NCBI GenBank assembly: GCA_028278335.1
Contig: JANQEN010000154.1
Location: 1 to 51,172 of the forward strand
Direction: 5' to 3'
Length of the DNA stretch: 51,172 bases
Source of the DNA: Chitinivibrionales bacterium
Lineage (GTDB): Bacteria > Fibrobacterota > Chitinivibrionia > Chitinivibrionales > JANQEN01
The position numbers and the translations under genes are program-made. The notes under the pieces are model-generated. The model saw only the letters and a program-made list of their open reading frames with translations, searched no databases and had not been told where the DNA came from. This document shows positions 43,403 to 51,172 of the stretch, piece after piece. Each line of letters opens with the position of its first letter. The stretch's first letter is position 1.

Positions 43403-43981
43403 CTATCTTCCCATGAGCTTGCTAATTTGGGCAGCCTTTTCTTTTGGGAGAGCCGCCATAATTTTTCCCTTTTGTCGATCATCACCAATGGCACGCATAA
43501 TTTTCACGATAAGAGTATTATTTAAGGTCTGAAGTATTTGTGCAGCCTCATTGGCGCGCATAGCTGCATAAACGTTGGCTAATTGCTTAATTCGTTTATT
43601 TTCTAGATCATCATTTTTTGCTACATACTCTTCAAACTTTTTACGCTCAGCAGCAAGTTCCATTCTTGTTCTCTCTAATTCCTGCGTAAGCATTGTTACT
43701 CGTTCCTGTTGCTTCATCAAATTCTCACGCTCTTTTATGATCTCCTTTTTCTCCTTCTCCTTGGCAACGAAAGCTTCGGAATGAGCAGCAATGAGAGAAT
43801 CTCTCCGTCGTGTATGTTTTAAATATTTTAATTTTTCCTGGTCCTTATTGCTATTTTCACTTTTGCTGGTAAACTCTATCCGAGCATTTCCTGTAACAAA
43901 AAGCATGGTAAAGTACAATACCGGAAAGGAGAGCACTGTGATGGTGGCAATTAGAATTAGGTCCTTCATACTTAATTTCAT
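43403..43981 (-). CDS. MotE-like flagellar protein (membrane coiled coil with MgtE-N-type end)
   Basis: About 192 residues: one N-terminal membrane helix (about 10-30), a long charged coiled coil (55-130) and a C-terminal helical MgtE_N-like domain (MRANEAAQILQTL, MAALPKEKAAQISKLM). This layout is that of MotE/FlbB-type proteins acting near the stator and peptidoglycan. ATG 43981 is chosen because AAGG is 9 nt upstream; ATG 43990 would touch it. It heads the visible run of flagellar genes. fliE-fliJ and flgBC are not in the window. Confidence 0.8.
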   Translation of the reverse strand: MKLSMKDLILIATITVLSFPVLYFTMLFVTGNARIEFTSKSENSNKDQEKLKYLKHTRRRDSLIAAHSEAFVAKEKEKKEIIKERENLMKQQERVTMLTQELERTRMELAAERKKFEEYVAKNDDLENKRIKQLANVYAAMRANEAAQILQTLNNTLIVKIMRAIGDDRQKGKIMAALPKEKAAQISKLMGR

Positions 43982-44230
43982 GTCCCACATCCTTTATGAG
44001 GGTATAATTATCATCTCTTATCCAAGCAACGAATATGCCACGGGATTTTGCCAGACGCCATATCTTAATAACCTACTGGAATAAAACCGGTTATACATAT
44101 TCATGTACTCCCAATTATACATATTTGGACTCAAATATTAAAGAAGCATGGAAGGAGTTTCCTTAGAAAAGGTAAAAAATGCCCCTTAAAAAGGTATGGC
44201 AAAACTTAAGTCATTACTTTAACTTTTTAG

Positions 44231-44258
44231 TTAAGTTTCCCTTCATATCTTCCGAAAA
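44231..44258 (+). promoter_or_regulatory. Candidate sigma-28 promoter for the EF-hand protein
   Basis: TTAAGTTT (44231-44238) and TCCGAAAA (44251-44258) are separated by 12 nt. They match the FliA consensus at 7/8 and 6/8. The ribosome site AAGGAGG lies about 10 nt downstream of the -10 and the ATG about 22 nt downstream, giving a very short leader. Confidence 0.5.
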
Positions 44259-44280
44259 TAGGATAGACAAGGAGGTCTCT

Positions 44281-45135
44281 ATGGCTGTGCAGTCAATTTT
44301 TAATGAAATGCAGTATGCAACACCTCTTCTCAACCAAAAGCTTCGTCCTGTGCAATCACCGGCAACAAAGAATAGCGAAGATTTGGAATTATCCAGCTAC
44401 CCTAAACTAAAGGTCCAAAAAGAGATTATCGAATCTCTTTTTCAAAAAGAAAATGATGAAGAAATAAAGAAGAGTAAAGATCTTGACTCAGTTACGCTTT
44501 CCGTAGAATCATTGGAACTTTACAAACGTGACTATACCCATGCATCCTATTCATTAAATAGCGCCACTGTTGAGTTTACTTATGAACGAATAGAATATCT
44601 AAAGGTCGAGACAGAGGAGCTGGAAATTGCTGAAGCAGAACCGCTTGTTTTTGATCTTAATGGAAATGGGTTAGAGTTGACCGATGTAAGAAAAGGTGAA
44701 GGTGTTCATTTTGATATTACTGGTGACGGTCACAAAGAAGATGTCTCGTGGGTGTCCCCTGGAGATGGCCTACTTTCGCTTGACAGAAACGGCAATGGTA
44801 TAATTGATAGTGGCAAAGAGCTTTTTGGTGATCAGCATGGTGCCCAGGATGGCTTCGAGGAATTGGCTAAATTTGATAATGATGGAAATGGGGCCATTGA
44901 CAAAAACGATGCGGTTTTTGACAAATTAATCCTATGGCAAGACTATAACCAAAATGGCCAAAGTGAGTCAAATGAACTAGGCTCTCTTTCTCAGTACGGC
45001 ATATCTCACATTAGCTTAAACAAAGATACTACCCGTGCAATTATTGCGGGTAATCGTGTTGAAGGATATGCACATTATCAGAATCAGCGGGGAAAAGGAG
45101 CTGTGGGTGAAGTCTTTTTTAACTACCGTGTTTAG
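44281..45135 (+). CDS. EF-hand-like calcium-binding protein, VCBS/hemolysin-region type
   Basis: A 284-residue protein lacking an obvious signal peptide. The N-terminal half (to about 120) is charged and poorly conserved. The C-terminal half has five Asp/Asn/Gly loops of the EF-hand or dockerin kind at D125, D145, D168-E180, D199-D210 and D221-E232, including LDRNGNGIIDSGKELFGD and DNDGNGAIDKNDAVFD. This block recurs in RTX/hemolysin-region proteins. It should bind calcium. AAGGAGG sits 5 nt before ATG 44281, so the longer frame from 44179 is unlikely. The sigma-28 promoter suggests co-expression with late flagellar genes. Confidence 0.8.
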   Translation: MAVQSIFNEMQYATPLLNQKLRPVQSPATKNSEDLELSSYPKLKVQKEIIESLFQKENDEEIKKSKDLDSVTLSVESLELYKRDYTHASYSLNSATVEFTYERIEYLKVETEELEIAEAEPLVFDLNGNGLELTDVRKGEGVHFDITGDGHKEDVSWVSPGDGLLSLDRNGNGIIDSGKELFGDQHGAQDGFEELAKFDNDGNGAIDKNDAVFDKLILWQDYNQNGQSESNELGSLSQYGISHISLNKDTTRAIIAGNRVEGYAHYQNQRGKGAVGEVFFNYRV

Positions 45136-45196
45136 TTTAAAAAGCTCCTCTGCTCACCCACTTTCCGTGGACTCTGTACAGAGACTCAAATGACTC

Positions 45197-46291
45197 TCAA
45201 TAAATGTAGGAAAGCTCCTTGATTTTCTTTGGGTCTATTGCATCAAAGAGGATTACATTAGAGAATCCCATCATATACAGCAGATTGTTGGACCAAATAA
45301 AATCCTTAGTTTCAATGTCTCTTTTATAGAAAAGGGTAGTTGGATTACGAGGATCAGCTACTGAAAAGAGCGTCATACCATTATAGCCGTTACTGACAAA
45401 AAGGAATGTATCCTTAACCACCAATCCATAGGGAGAGTAAGTTGACAGTTCAGTAATTACTTTGGGGTCTTCCAAGTTTGCGATATTTACAATCAGTAAG
45501 GCATCTCGGGAATTGTTATTAAAACTTCCTTTACGAAGCGTTACATAGGCAATGGTATCTTGTACAACAACAGGATCGTGAGCTTGGAAATGATTGAGTG
45601 TACCAATACGAGTTGGTCGACTTGGATTGCTAAGACTAAAAAGATACATACCCCTTCGCCCTCCAATAAAGAGGTGTCCCTTTCTGGGGAATAGGGTCTC
45701 AATTGAAAAATCCACATAAATGTTAGATAGCTCCTTGATAGTATCACTATTAGAAATATCCATAGTCTTTAATGAACCCTCGTTTATGTAGTATAAAAAG
45801 GAGTCGACCACAGCAAAAACTGCATAGGATCCACCAGTACCACTGCCCATTTCAGCAGAAATAGGAGAAGAGCAACATCCAACCAAGCCTGTACCACAAT
45901 ACATATCACCCATATAATGGGGATAGAATTCGCCTATTGAACAGAGTGTATCACAGGAAAAATCATCATTAAGACGCAGTGCCAAAATTCTATTATAGCT
46001 ATTCGCATAGATAACATTATTGCGAACAGCAAGTCCGCTATGCCCATGCAAATAAATATGTCCCTTTTTAATTGGATTAGTTGGATTGAGAACAGAATAG
46101 ATGCCTATACCATTTGTTCCATCGGAAACAAGTAACAAAGAATCTTTGAGGTAGATATTCTTTGCATTGACAATTTCCTCTGTAGATAGATTTTGTGGTA
46201 ATCTGTATCCAACTGAAATAAAAGCTAGAGTCAAAAGAGATAGAATAAAAGGAAATGATATAACTTCTTTTTGTTTTGATTTAATAGACAT
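45197..46291 (-). CDS. Exported LVIVD-repeat beta-propeller-like protein
   Basis: A 364-residue protein with an N-terminal export signal (about 12-30) and repeated strands of the LVIVD type, for example LLVSDGTNGIGIYSVLNPTNP and LFVSNGYNGMTLFSVADPRNP, about six in all. A Cys-containing insertion (CGTGLVGCC) lies near the middle. Such repeats form surface or periplasmic propellers of unknown ligand, frequent in Fibrobacterota and Bacteroidota. GGAGGG precedes the ATG. It is 210 nt downstream of the next lipoprotein gene, so it may or may not share its transcript. Confidence 0.8.
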   Translation of the reverse strand: MSIKSKQKEVISFPFILSLLTLAFISVGYRLPQNLSTEEIVNAKNIYLKDSLLLVSDGTNGIGIYSVLNPTNPIKKGHIYLHGHSGLAVRNNVIYANSYNRILALRLNDDFSCDTLCSIGEFYPHYMGDMYCGTGLVGCCSSPISAEMGSGTGGSYAVFAVVDSFLYYINEGSLKTMDISNSDTIKELSNIYVDFSIETLFPRKGHLFIGGRRGMYLFSLSNPSRPTRIGTLNHFQAHDPVVVQDTIAYVTLRKGSFNNNSRDALLIVNIANLEDPKVITELSTYSPYGLVVKDTFLFVSNGYNGMTLFSVADPRNPTTLFYKRDIETKDFIWSNNLLYMMGFSNVILFDAIDPKKIKELSYIY

Positions 46292-46501
46292 TTTTACCCT
46301 CCGAGAGTTTATTGATTTAAAGTATGTCTACTAAACACATCAGGAGTCAAAGAACGCTCATTTTTTTCTTCCAATAGTATCATTAAGATGATATTAACAG
46401 ATACAATAACGGCATGGCATAAACAATCATACCACACAATTGAAATCAATTATAGTAGTTCTGTTTTAAACCAAACATTCCATTAGAGAATAGGGCTCTT
46501 T

Positions 46502-47245
46502 TTAATAACCTTCAGTAAACTTCCGCAAGATAAAGCTTCGTCGCAGTACTTGGTTTACATACATCAAATACCCAGCCTGCCCAATTGTACTATTATAAAA
46601 ATGGTAACTTATAGAATCACCCTGGGTTTCCTTGTAAAGATAACAGGAATAAAAGGGGACCGCAGACATAGAGCCACTCCCCTGTTCAGCAGTATTAAAA
46701 AGAGTATCCGAGGAGAGTAATTCCATTGCCATTGGTACACCGTTGGTGATATTTGTATCAGTGATAGTCCATGTAGTAATTGACTTCAAGGGATATACCA
46801 ACCATAGAATTGGCGGTTCATAAAGAGTATCCCAGTCATTGTTATATTTACCACGAATATATACACCGGGGGTATCAACCGAATTGTCAAGATAGGAAAT
46901 TAACAATCCTTGATTGTCTTTTCTCCATTCGTATTTAAACACAGTATCAGTAAAGGGCATATGGACAAACGTATCAACAAGACTAACCAGCCTAAAATCA
47001 TCAGTTAATCCGTACACCATAGGAATTGCAGCATCTAAGGCTTGGTCTCGGCCCTCTACAATTCCCGCCTCATTGTAGTGGGTGTGAGAAAAAAGCCAGC
47101 TGTTTTGATACCCCATGGGAATAATACTGGCAACACGGGGATAGGGTGGATGTAAATCACCATGTATCATTGCTTCAGTACAATTACAATTCAATGATAG
47201 CAAAACTGTACAATATAGCAATAATATCTTAATGATTACTTTCAT
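46502..47245 (-). CDS. Probable lipoprotein of unknown function
   Basis: A 247-residue exported protein with signal peptide and Cys20 or Cys22 as possible lipid site (LSLNC). The rest is beta-rich with many aromatic residues, resembling a calycin- or jelly-roll-type fold without clear family. It lies 11 nt after the caspase gene, so the same operon is likely. No recognised domain. Confidence 0.7.
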   Translation of the reverse strand: MKVIIKILLLYCTVLLSLNCNCTEAMIHGDLHPPYPRVASIIPMGYQNSWLFSHTHYNEAGIVEGRDQALDAAIPMVYGLTDDFRLVSLVDTFVHMPFTDTVFKYEWRKDNQGLLISYLDNSVDTPGVYIRGKYNNDWDTLYEPPILWLVYPLKSITTWTITDTNITNGVPMAMELLSSDTLFNTAEQGSGSMSAVPFYSCYLYKETQGDSISYHFYNSTIGQAGYLMYVNQVLRRSFILRKFTEGY

Positions 47246-47256
47246 AGTCCCACTTA

Positions 47257-48990
47257 TTACAAACGATTGATCATGAATCGAATAAAAAAGTTTAACGTAA
47301 GGCCACCAGCGTTATATCGAAAATTAAAGTGTTCACTGTTTTTATCATATTTAGAAAGCTTAGACTCCAATAAATCCTTTGCTCCTCCCTGGATTCGATA
47401 GAGAAGTTGTGCCCCGGCGTCCACTTTTCGGTGCAGGGGATAATGATAATCCAATGCAACATAGGGAACGATAAGATAGCCAAAATCAACTCCTTGACTT
47501 TTTGAGGTAATAGCAAATTGCTGATCTGAAAAGGTGGAGCTCATGTTCCTGTTAATGTAGGCAAATTCAACTCCTGCTGAAACAGTCCCTCGATTAAACC
47601 ATCCCTTAAAGGGTGAATAACCAACCCCAGATCGAATAGCAAATAGAGAAAGAGTGTCCTCAATGGTGAGTGCTTTTTTATTAGATTGCTGCGTAATAGG
47701 ATCAACAGTAAAAGATGCATAGTCATACTGTTTATTGATACGCGTGTATTCATGGTGAACAGTAACATGAAATTGATTCTTTATTGAAAATGCTATTCCA
47801 AGGCCAAACAGTCCTTTAAATCGGGGAAAAGAAAAGGAGGGATAAAGATTATGAAGCGAGTAATTACTAAAATAGCTGTTGCTTTGGCTTTGCAAGCGGG
47901 AATAATCAGCAGTCGCTGCGCCACCAGAAAGAGTAAGTCCCACAAGGAAAGGGCGCTTGGTACCTCCCTTTGAATATACTGGCATTGATCTGATTCGCTT
48001 GAACTGTTCTATTTTGATCCTGGTAAGAACGCGCGTATTCACTCGCGCCATAGACTTAAATATGGTTCCCTTTCTATTATTTATTACCTCATAGGTGCCC
48101 GGATTTAAAGCAATAGTTAGCTCACTGGTAGGCTCCTTTTCTAATTCGGTTACAATATTTCGCTCTCTATTTAAAACAAGGATTGTACCTTCCAAATGTT
48201 TCGATAATACAATCCCACTGTTTCGAATATTGACATCCGAAATAATTACTTTTCCTTCACCCTGAATTTTAAATTGATACCCAGGATGCTGAACTCCACT
48301 AACCGAATGCATGGTACTCGAAACCGTATGGTTATAGGAGTAGTGGTACGCTTCAGAAAGAGTAATCTTTCTATCACCGGACATATCCCCACAACCCCGC
48401 AAGGCATTGACAAAATGAAAAGTAAAAATGGAATTCTTATACAAGTCCGATTCCTGGGAATACTCATTGGCAGAGCTAGAGTAGAGTACAATCTGCCCCT
48501 CTATCTTACTTTCCTCTTTAAAGAGAAAGGGAGCCTGTAAAACTCCCCCCTTAAGACGAGTAAAGCTTCCACTCTGACAGGCATCAAAAATTGCAATATT
48601 GATTTGTGAGTTCATCTCTCTAAGCCTCTTTTTTAAAAGGCTTAAGGGATAAACCTGATTCCCCATAAGAAGATGTTCTGCATCTGCATGACCGGAGTAA
48701 TAGAAGACAAACATAGCAACCTTAGAATTGCCATCAATTTTATTCTTCACCATATCCAGGTTTGTAAGCAAATCTTCCGGTGATTTATTAACCAAGGTAA
48801 GAATGTTTGCCTCTTTAAAATTGCAAAACTCATTAAAAACATTTTTAACAGAGAGTATATCGTTCTTTACATATTTGAGTGTACTATATCCATGCCCACC
48901 TCTACTATTGCCTACTAATATGGCATACCGCTCAGCGCAAAGTATTGCGCTAAGACTCAATATTAGCAATAGGCAAACTCGAAACTTCAC
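47257..48990 (-). CDS. Exported caspase-family (C14) protease with C-terminal barrel-like domain
   Basis: A 577-residue precursor. Signal peptide (1-18), caspase-fold domain (about 19-240) with the catalytic pair His101 (YYSGHAD) and Cys138 (DACQSG), a small beta-rich linker (about 265-335, PEGA-like), and a C-terminal region (about 345-577) of alternating aromatic strands ending in a NFFIRFMIN-like stretch, resembling an outer-membrane barrel. Thus the protease domain is probably in the periplasm, tethered to the outer membrane. The GTG start overlaps the anti-sigma stop by 4 nt. Unlike most bacterial caspases it is not cytoplasmic. Substrate unknown. Confidence 0.8.
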   Translation of the reverse strand: MKFRVCLLLILSLSAILCAERYAILVGNSRGGHGYSTLKYVKNDILSVKNVFNEFCNFKEANILTLVNKSPEDLLTNLDMVKNKIDGNSKVAMFVFYYSGHADAEHLLMGNQVYPLSLLKKRLREMNSQINIAIFDACQSGSFTRLKGGVLQAPFLFKEESKIEGQIVLYSSSANEYSQESDLYKNSIFTFHFVNALRGCGDMSGDRKITLSEAYHYSYNHTVSSTMHSVSGVQHPGYQFKIQGEGKVIISDVNIRNSGIVLSKHLEGTILVLNRERNIVTELEKEPTSELTIALNPGTYEVINNRKGTIFKSMARVNTRVLTRIKIEQFKRIRSMPVYSKGGTKRPFLVGLTLSGGAATADYSRLQSQSNSYFSNYSLHNLYPSFSFPRFKGLFGLGIAFSIKNQFHVTVHHEYTRINKQYDYASFTVDPITQQSNKKALTIEDTLSLFAIRSGVGYSPFKGWFNRGTVSAGVEFAYINRNMSSTFSDQQFAITSKSQGVDFGYLIVPYVALDYHYPLHRKVDAGAQLLYRIQGGAKDLLESKLSKYDKNSEHFNFRYNAGGLTLNFFIRFMINRL

Positions 48991-49736
48991 TTCTCTTTGT
49001 TAACCTTTGTAATAAGTATTGTGTGAACATCCTCATCATTTAAATGCGGTATATCAATCTGTTCCAAAGAACCTTGCTTGACGACTTTACTTTTTATCTT
49101 AGAAATTAAAAGAGGAACATATTTTGGTTTAGAAGAAAAAAGGGCAATAAACAACTCCTGACCAATATATCCATCTAATACAATACTATTGGGTAAGGGT
49201 ATATCTGCACCAGTTTCGATGAGCACAGAACTATCCGCGTGTTGTGGATAATAGGAACTTATTTTTCCCGTTTCATCAATGCTCAGTAGGATCAGATATT
49301 TATTGGACACACTTGAGTAGGTGATCTGAATCTGTTCACCCGGTGTATACACATGGTGAGTCTGTTTTTCTACAATCCCCTCTTCTCCCTTTTTGTACAA
49401 GGCAATACTGGAGCCCCCTTTTACCTGTGCAAAGGATGGTTTTTGCTCCATTCGAAAGAGATACAATCCACCAATTGCAAGGAGCAATGAAGCTGCCAGT
49501 GCATAATAGGTTCGCCACAAAGAGGTACGATTGTTACCTTTGTCGACCCTTTCGGGTAGTTGCTCAAAGGGCATTTTTTTAAGGAACTCTTTTTGCTCCT
49601 CCCTTAAAGATAGCAAAACCTTAGCGCATGATTCGCACTGTAAGAGATGCTTTTGAATCTCCTCCATGAGCCGAGCATCCAAGTCTTCATTAAAGTAGCT
49701 GGTAAGGGTTATTTTATCATAGTGACTGCTGTTCAT
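48987..49736 (-). CDS. Zinc-binding anti-sigma factor with DUF4384-like periplasmic half
   Basis: A 249-residue membrane protein. The cytoplasmic part has a zf-HC2 zinc site H30-x3-C34-x2-C37. One membrane helix spans about 77-94. The periplasmic half (about 128-200, HVYTPGEQIQITY, YLILLSIDETGKISSYYP) resembles DUF4384, a domain often found fused to or beside caspase domains. It probably holds the sigma factor until a periplasmic signal. It overlaps the sigma stop and the caspase start by 4 nt each. Confidence 0.85.
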   Translation of the reverse strand: MNSSHYDKITLTSYFNEDLDARLMEEIQKHLLQCESCAKVLLSLREEQKEFLKKMPFEQLPERVDKGNNRTSLWRTYYALAASLLLAIGGLYLFRMEQKPSFAQVKGGSSIALYKKGEEGIVEKQTHHVYTPGEQIQITYSSVSNKYLILLSIDETGKISSYYPQHADSSVLIETGADIPLPNSIVLDGYIGQELFIALFSSKPKYVPLLISKIKSKVVKQGSLEQIDIPHLNDEDVHTILITKVNKEK

Positions 49737-50221
49737 GAAATCCCTAATCTTTTTTTAATATGGGGGATGCTTTCCTTAAATCGTTTTAAATTGCGACGAA
49801 TTGTCGCTGGTGACTGCCCACAGACCTTCTGAATCTCTTTCTGCTCCAATCCTTCTACATAGGTATAGTAAACTGCATCCTGGATTTTTTTATTGTGGCA
49901 TTTCATAATAAAATCAACAATTTCTCTATTGCTTACCTGATTCTCTTGGCTTTGTTCATTGCTCTTGATTATCTCTTCTGGAAAGGAGACCATTTTTTTC
50001 TCTTTTCTTAGAATATTGAGACAATGATTTTTTGATGTTACATATATCCATGGGACTATATGTTCATTGTTATTAAAAGAGCTATATTTATCAACCAATT
50101 TATAAAACACCTCATGCATTGCATCCTGAGCCATCTCTTTACAGCCCAATATGCGTAAACAGCGTCCATAAATTAGAAAGCCATATTTTGTATACAGTTC
50201 TTTTGTCTTTACCGGATCCAT
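49733..50221 (-). CDS. ECF-type RNA polymerase sigma factor
   Basis: A 162-residue sigma-70-family extracytoplasmic-function factor with region 2 (about 10-75, including DAMHEVFYKLVDKY and PWIYVTSKNHCLNILRKEKK) and region 4 (about 105-155, GLEQKEIQKVCGQSPATIRRNLKRF). No region 1.1 or 3. It is coupled to the downstream anti-sigma gene by ATGA. Targets are unknown but probably include its own operon. Confidence 0.93.
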   Translation of the reverse strand: MDPVKTKELYTKYGFLIYGRCLRILGCKEMAQDAMHEVFYKLVDKYSSFNNNEHIVPWIYVTSKNHCLNILRKEKKMVSFPEEIIKSNEQSQENQVSNREIVDFIMKCHNKKIQDAVYYTYVEGLEQKEIQKVCGQSPATIRRNLKRFKESIPHIKKRLGIS

Positions 50222-50322
50222 GTATTTGTTAATTTAAAACACCAATCAATTGGATAATCGCTCAATTTTTAGAAAAATACTTTAATGGGATGTAATCAAA
50301 ATAAAGGATTCTCAGTCAATGG

Positions 50323-50811
50323 CTAATTATTCAAGCCCAGCGCAATTGAAGAGAGAATAATCCCAACAAAGGAGAGCACTGTCATAGTAATACAAAAGGG
50401 AACATTTACATCATTTCTCTCTGCCCGCTCCCGTGCTTTAGAGGATATAACAAAAGTGACGCATAGAGGTAGCTCATTTTCAGGCAAACTAAAAATTCGC
50501 CACAGCAAAAGAGCAGCTTTTATTTCCGGTAACACAATTCGATTACGGACATTAACCAGTAGTGTATCAACAGCTACAATTTTTTTTGTAGAATCAAATT
50601 GAACTCGCACTGTTACCTCTCCCCGAAAATCTTTGATAAACTCACTCACAAGCCTAGATTTAAGCATAACCTCCTCCACGCAGGCTTCGGGTAATTCAAA
50701 AATATTTTTACAGGGGATATGAGACTCAGCTCCCTCTTGAGCCCATCCAAGAGCGCAAAAAAGCGGAATAATTAGCGAGTTGAGTTTAAGAAAATAGGAT
50801 TTACCTGACAC
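50323..50811 (-). CDS. Exported protein of unknown function upstream of sigma gene
   Basis: A 162-residue protein with an N-terminal signal (about 10-25) and a C-terminal membrane helix (about 137-158). Between them a strand-helix-strand core (GEVTVRVQFDSTKKIVAVDTLL) loosely resembles TonB- or AgmX-type C-terminal folds. Two Cys (C34, C44) might pair. The GTG start has GGA 5 nt upstream. It lies 101 nt before the ECF sigma gene and may be the first gene of the module. Confidence 0.55.
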   Translation of the reverse strand: MSGKSYFLKLNSLIIPLFCALGWAQEGAESHIPCKNIFELPEACVEEVMLKSRLVSEFIKDFRGEVTVRVQFDSTKKIVAVDTLLVNVRNRIVLPEIKAALLLWRIFSLPENELPLCVTFVISSKARERAERNDVNVPFCITMTVLSFVGIILSSIALGLNN

Positions 50812-51008
50812 GATTTCCGTCCAAACTCTAAAACTGCAAGAAAAAGCGTATCTGATCTGAATTCAATATATTAAATATCCCTCAGAATACCAAACATAAA
50901 TTAACTCTTCTCCATTCCACGACAATCTTTTCTGGATAAATACTTTTGCGCACATTCCTTCCGGGCTTCACGAATGAAATTTTTTTTATAGATAAGCTGT
51001 AATTCAGT

Positions 51009-51050
51009 TCAATTATTTAAAAAAGATTCATCTACAATAAGGATACTCAT
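51009..51050 (-). pseudogene. Remnant start of a response-regulator gene
   Basis: An AGGGAGG ribosome site (51059-51053) is followed 2 nt later by ATG and codons for MSILIVDESFLNN, which is the first strand of a typical receiver domain, then TGA. Reading past the stop in frame gives 35 further residues without receiver features, to TAA at 50901. The rest of the receiver is missing, so this looks like a decayed or interrupted gene. A chance match of so short a peptide is possible. Confidence 0.4.
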
Positions 51051-51080
51051 AACCTCCCTAAAGAGAATTTTCACCCCTTC

Positions 51081-51172
51081 AATCGCACCGCCGAATGGTT
51101 CAGAAAAGCACGAGTGGCTGTTTGAGGCGGAGCCGAGTTTAACGAGTGCCTGAACCTGAGGCGAAAAAGTGC
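51081..51172. repeat. GC-rich repeat-like segment at window edge
   Basis: Composition jumps from AT-rich to about half GC. ACGAGTG recurs at 51110-51116 and 51142-51148 (32 nt apart) and TGAGGCG at 51123-51129 and 51157-51163. Such segments are typical of dispersed repeats or mobile-element borders. The contig may stop here because of the repeat. Confidence 0.4.

Larger units (their letters stand above)
50812..51172. other. Window-end non-coding region with remnant gene and repeat
   Basis: This 361-nt stretch holds no intact gene. It contains the remnant response-regulator start at 51009-51050 and the GC-richer repeat-like segment from about 51081 to the end. No terminator or tRNA was seen. 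Confidence 0.5.

Noticed and set aside
44179..44280. Longer N-terminus for the EF-hand protein
   Set aside because: The added 34 residues would span the candidate promoter, and the internal ATG has an ideal ribosome site.
45172..45183. Palindrome CTCTGTACAGAG between the convergent EF-hand and LVIVD genes
   Set aside because: Perfect but only 12 bp without loop or T-run; could be chance and is not claimed as a terminator or operator.
1..51172. CRISPR arrays, tRNA/rRNA genes, complete insertion sequences or prophage
   Set aside because: No regularly spaced repeats, cloverleaf-like segments, transposase or phage structural genes were recognised in any intergenic region or frame.

Overview
The window is about 51 kb of low-GC bacterial chromosome from a flagellated, diderm organism. 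The best guess is a member of Fibrobacterota or a close FCB-group relative, such as the Chitinivibrio/Chitinispirillum lineage. This is inference. It rests on a gingipain-like protease with a C-terminal type IX secretion (T9SS) sorting domain, LVIVD-propeller and Ig-like exported proteins, and lipoproteins, combined with a complete-looking flagellar export and motor operon of the FliM-FliY/FlbD type.

Left part (1-8 kb): the tail of a response regulator, a small FecR-like exported protein, a PLP-dependent threonine/serine dehydratase, the C25 protease, an exported protein with an internal duplication, and histidyl-tRNA synthetase (hisS). At 7.7-10.5 kb a minus-strand unit encodes the filament cap fliD, its neighbour chaperone fliS and a small coiled-coil protein. 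A candidate sigma-28 promoter precedes it. At 10.7-14.8 kb lie an orphan MCE protein, a DUF5610-like protein with its own candidate sigma-28 promoter, an AT-rich candidate oriC, dnaA (without dnaN), and a cobO-type corrinoid adenosyltransferase.

At 15-21.7 kb are signalling genes: a STAS protein, a REC-PAS-PAS-GGDEF-HD-GYP protein with both c-di-GMP catalytic motifs intact, an exported alpha/beta-hydrolase-fold protein that has apparently lost its whole catalytic triad, a DUF4416 protein and an HDOD protein.

From 44.0 kb leftward to about 20.8 kb runs one long minus-strand flagellar gene cluster: motE-like, fliK, flgD, a TIGR02530-type protein, flgE, flbD, motA, motB, fliL, fliM, fliY, fliO, fliP, fliQ, fliR, flhB, an unusual Ig-repeat lipoprotein, flhA, flhF, flhG, a small membrane protein, fliA-type sigma factor, a Lys-rich protein and HDOD. 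It supplies hook, rod-length control, stator, switch, export gate, flagellar placement GTPase/ATPase and the late-gene sigma factor. Three sites elsewhere in the window fit one sigma-28-like pattern with a 12-nt spacer. They precede fliD, the DUF5610-like gene and an EF-hand-type calcium-binding protein, and are plausible targets of that sigma factor.

Right part (44.2-51.2 kb): the calcium-binding protein, an LVIVD-repeat protein, and a compact minus-strand module of ECF sigma factor, zinc-binding anti-sigma factor with a DUF4384-like sensor half, and an exported caspase-family protease with a C-terminal barrel-like domain. Small exported proteins flank the module on both sides. The sigma, anti-sigma and caspase genes are translationally coupled by 4-nt overlaps. 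This module is the most system-like novelty here. The window ends in a GC-richer repeat-like segment next to a broken response-regulator start. No rRNA, tRNA, CRISPR array or complete insertion sequence was seen.
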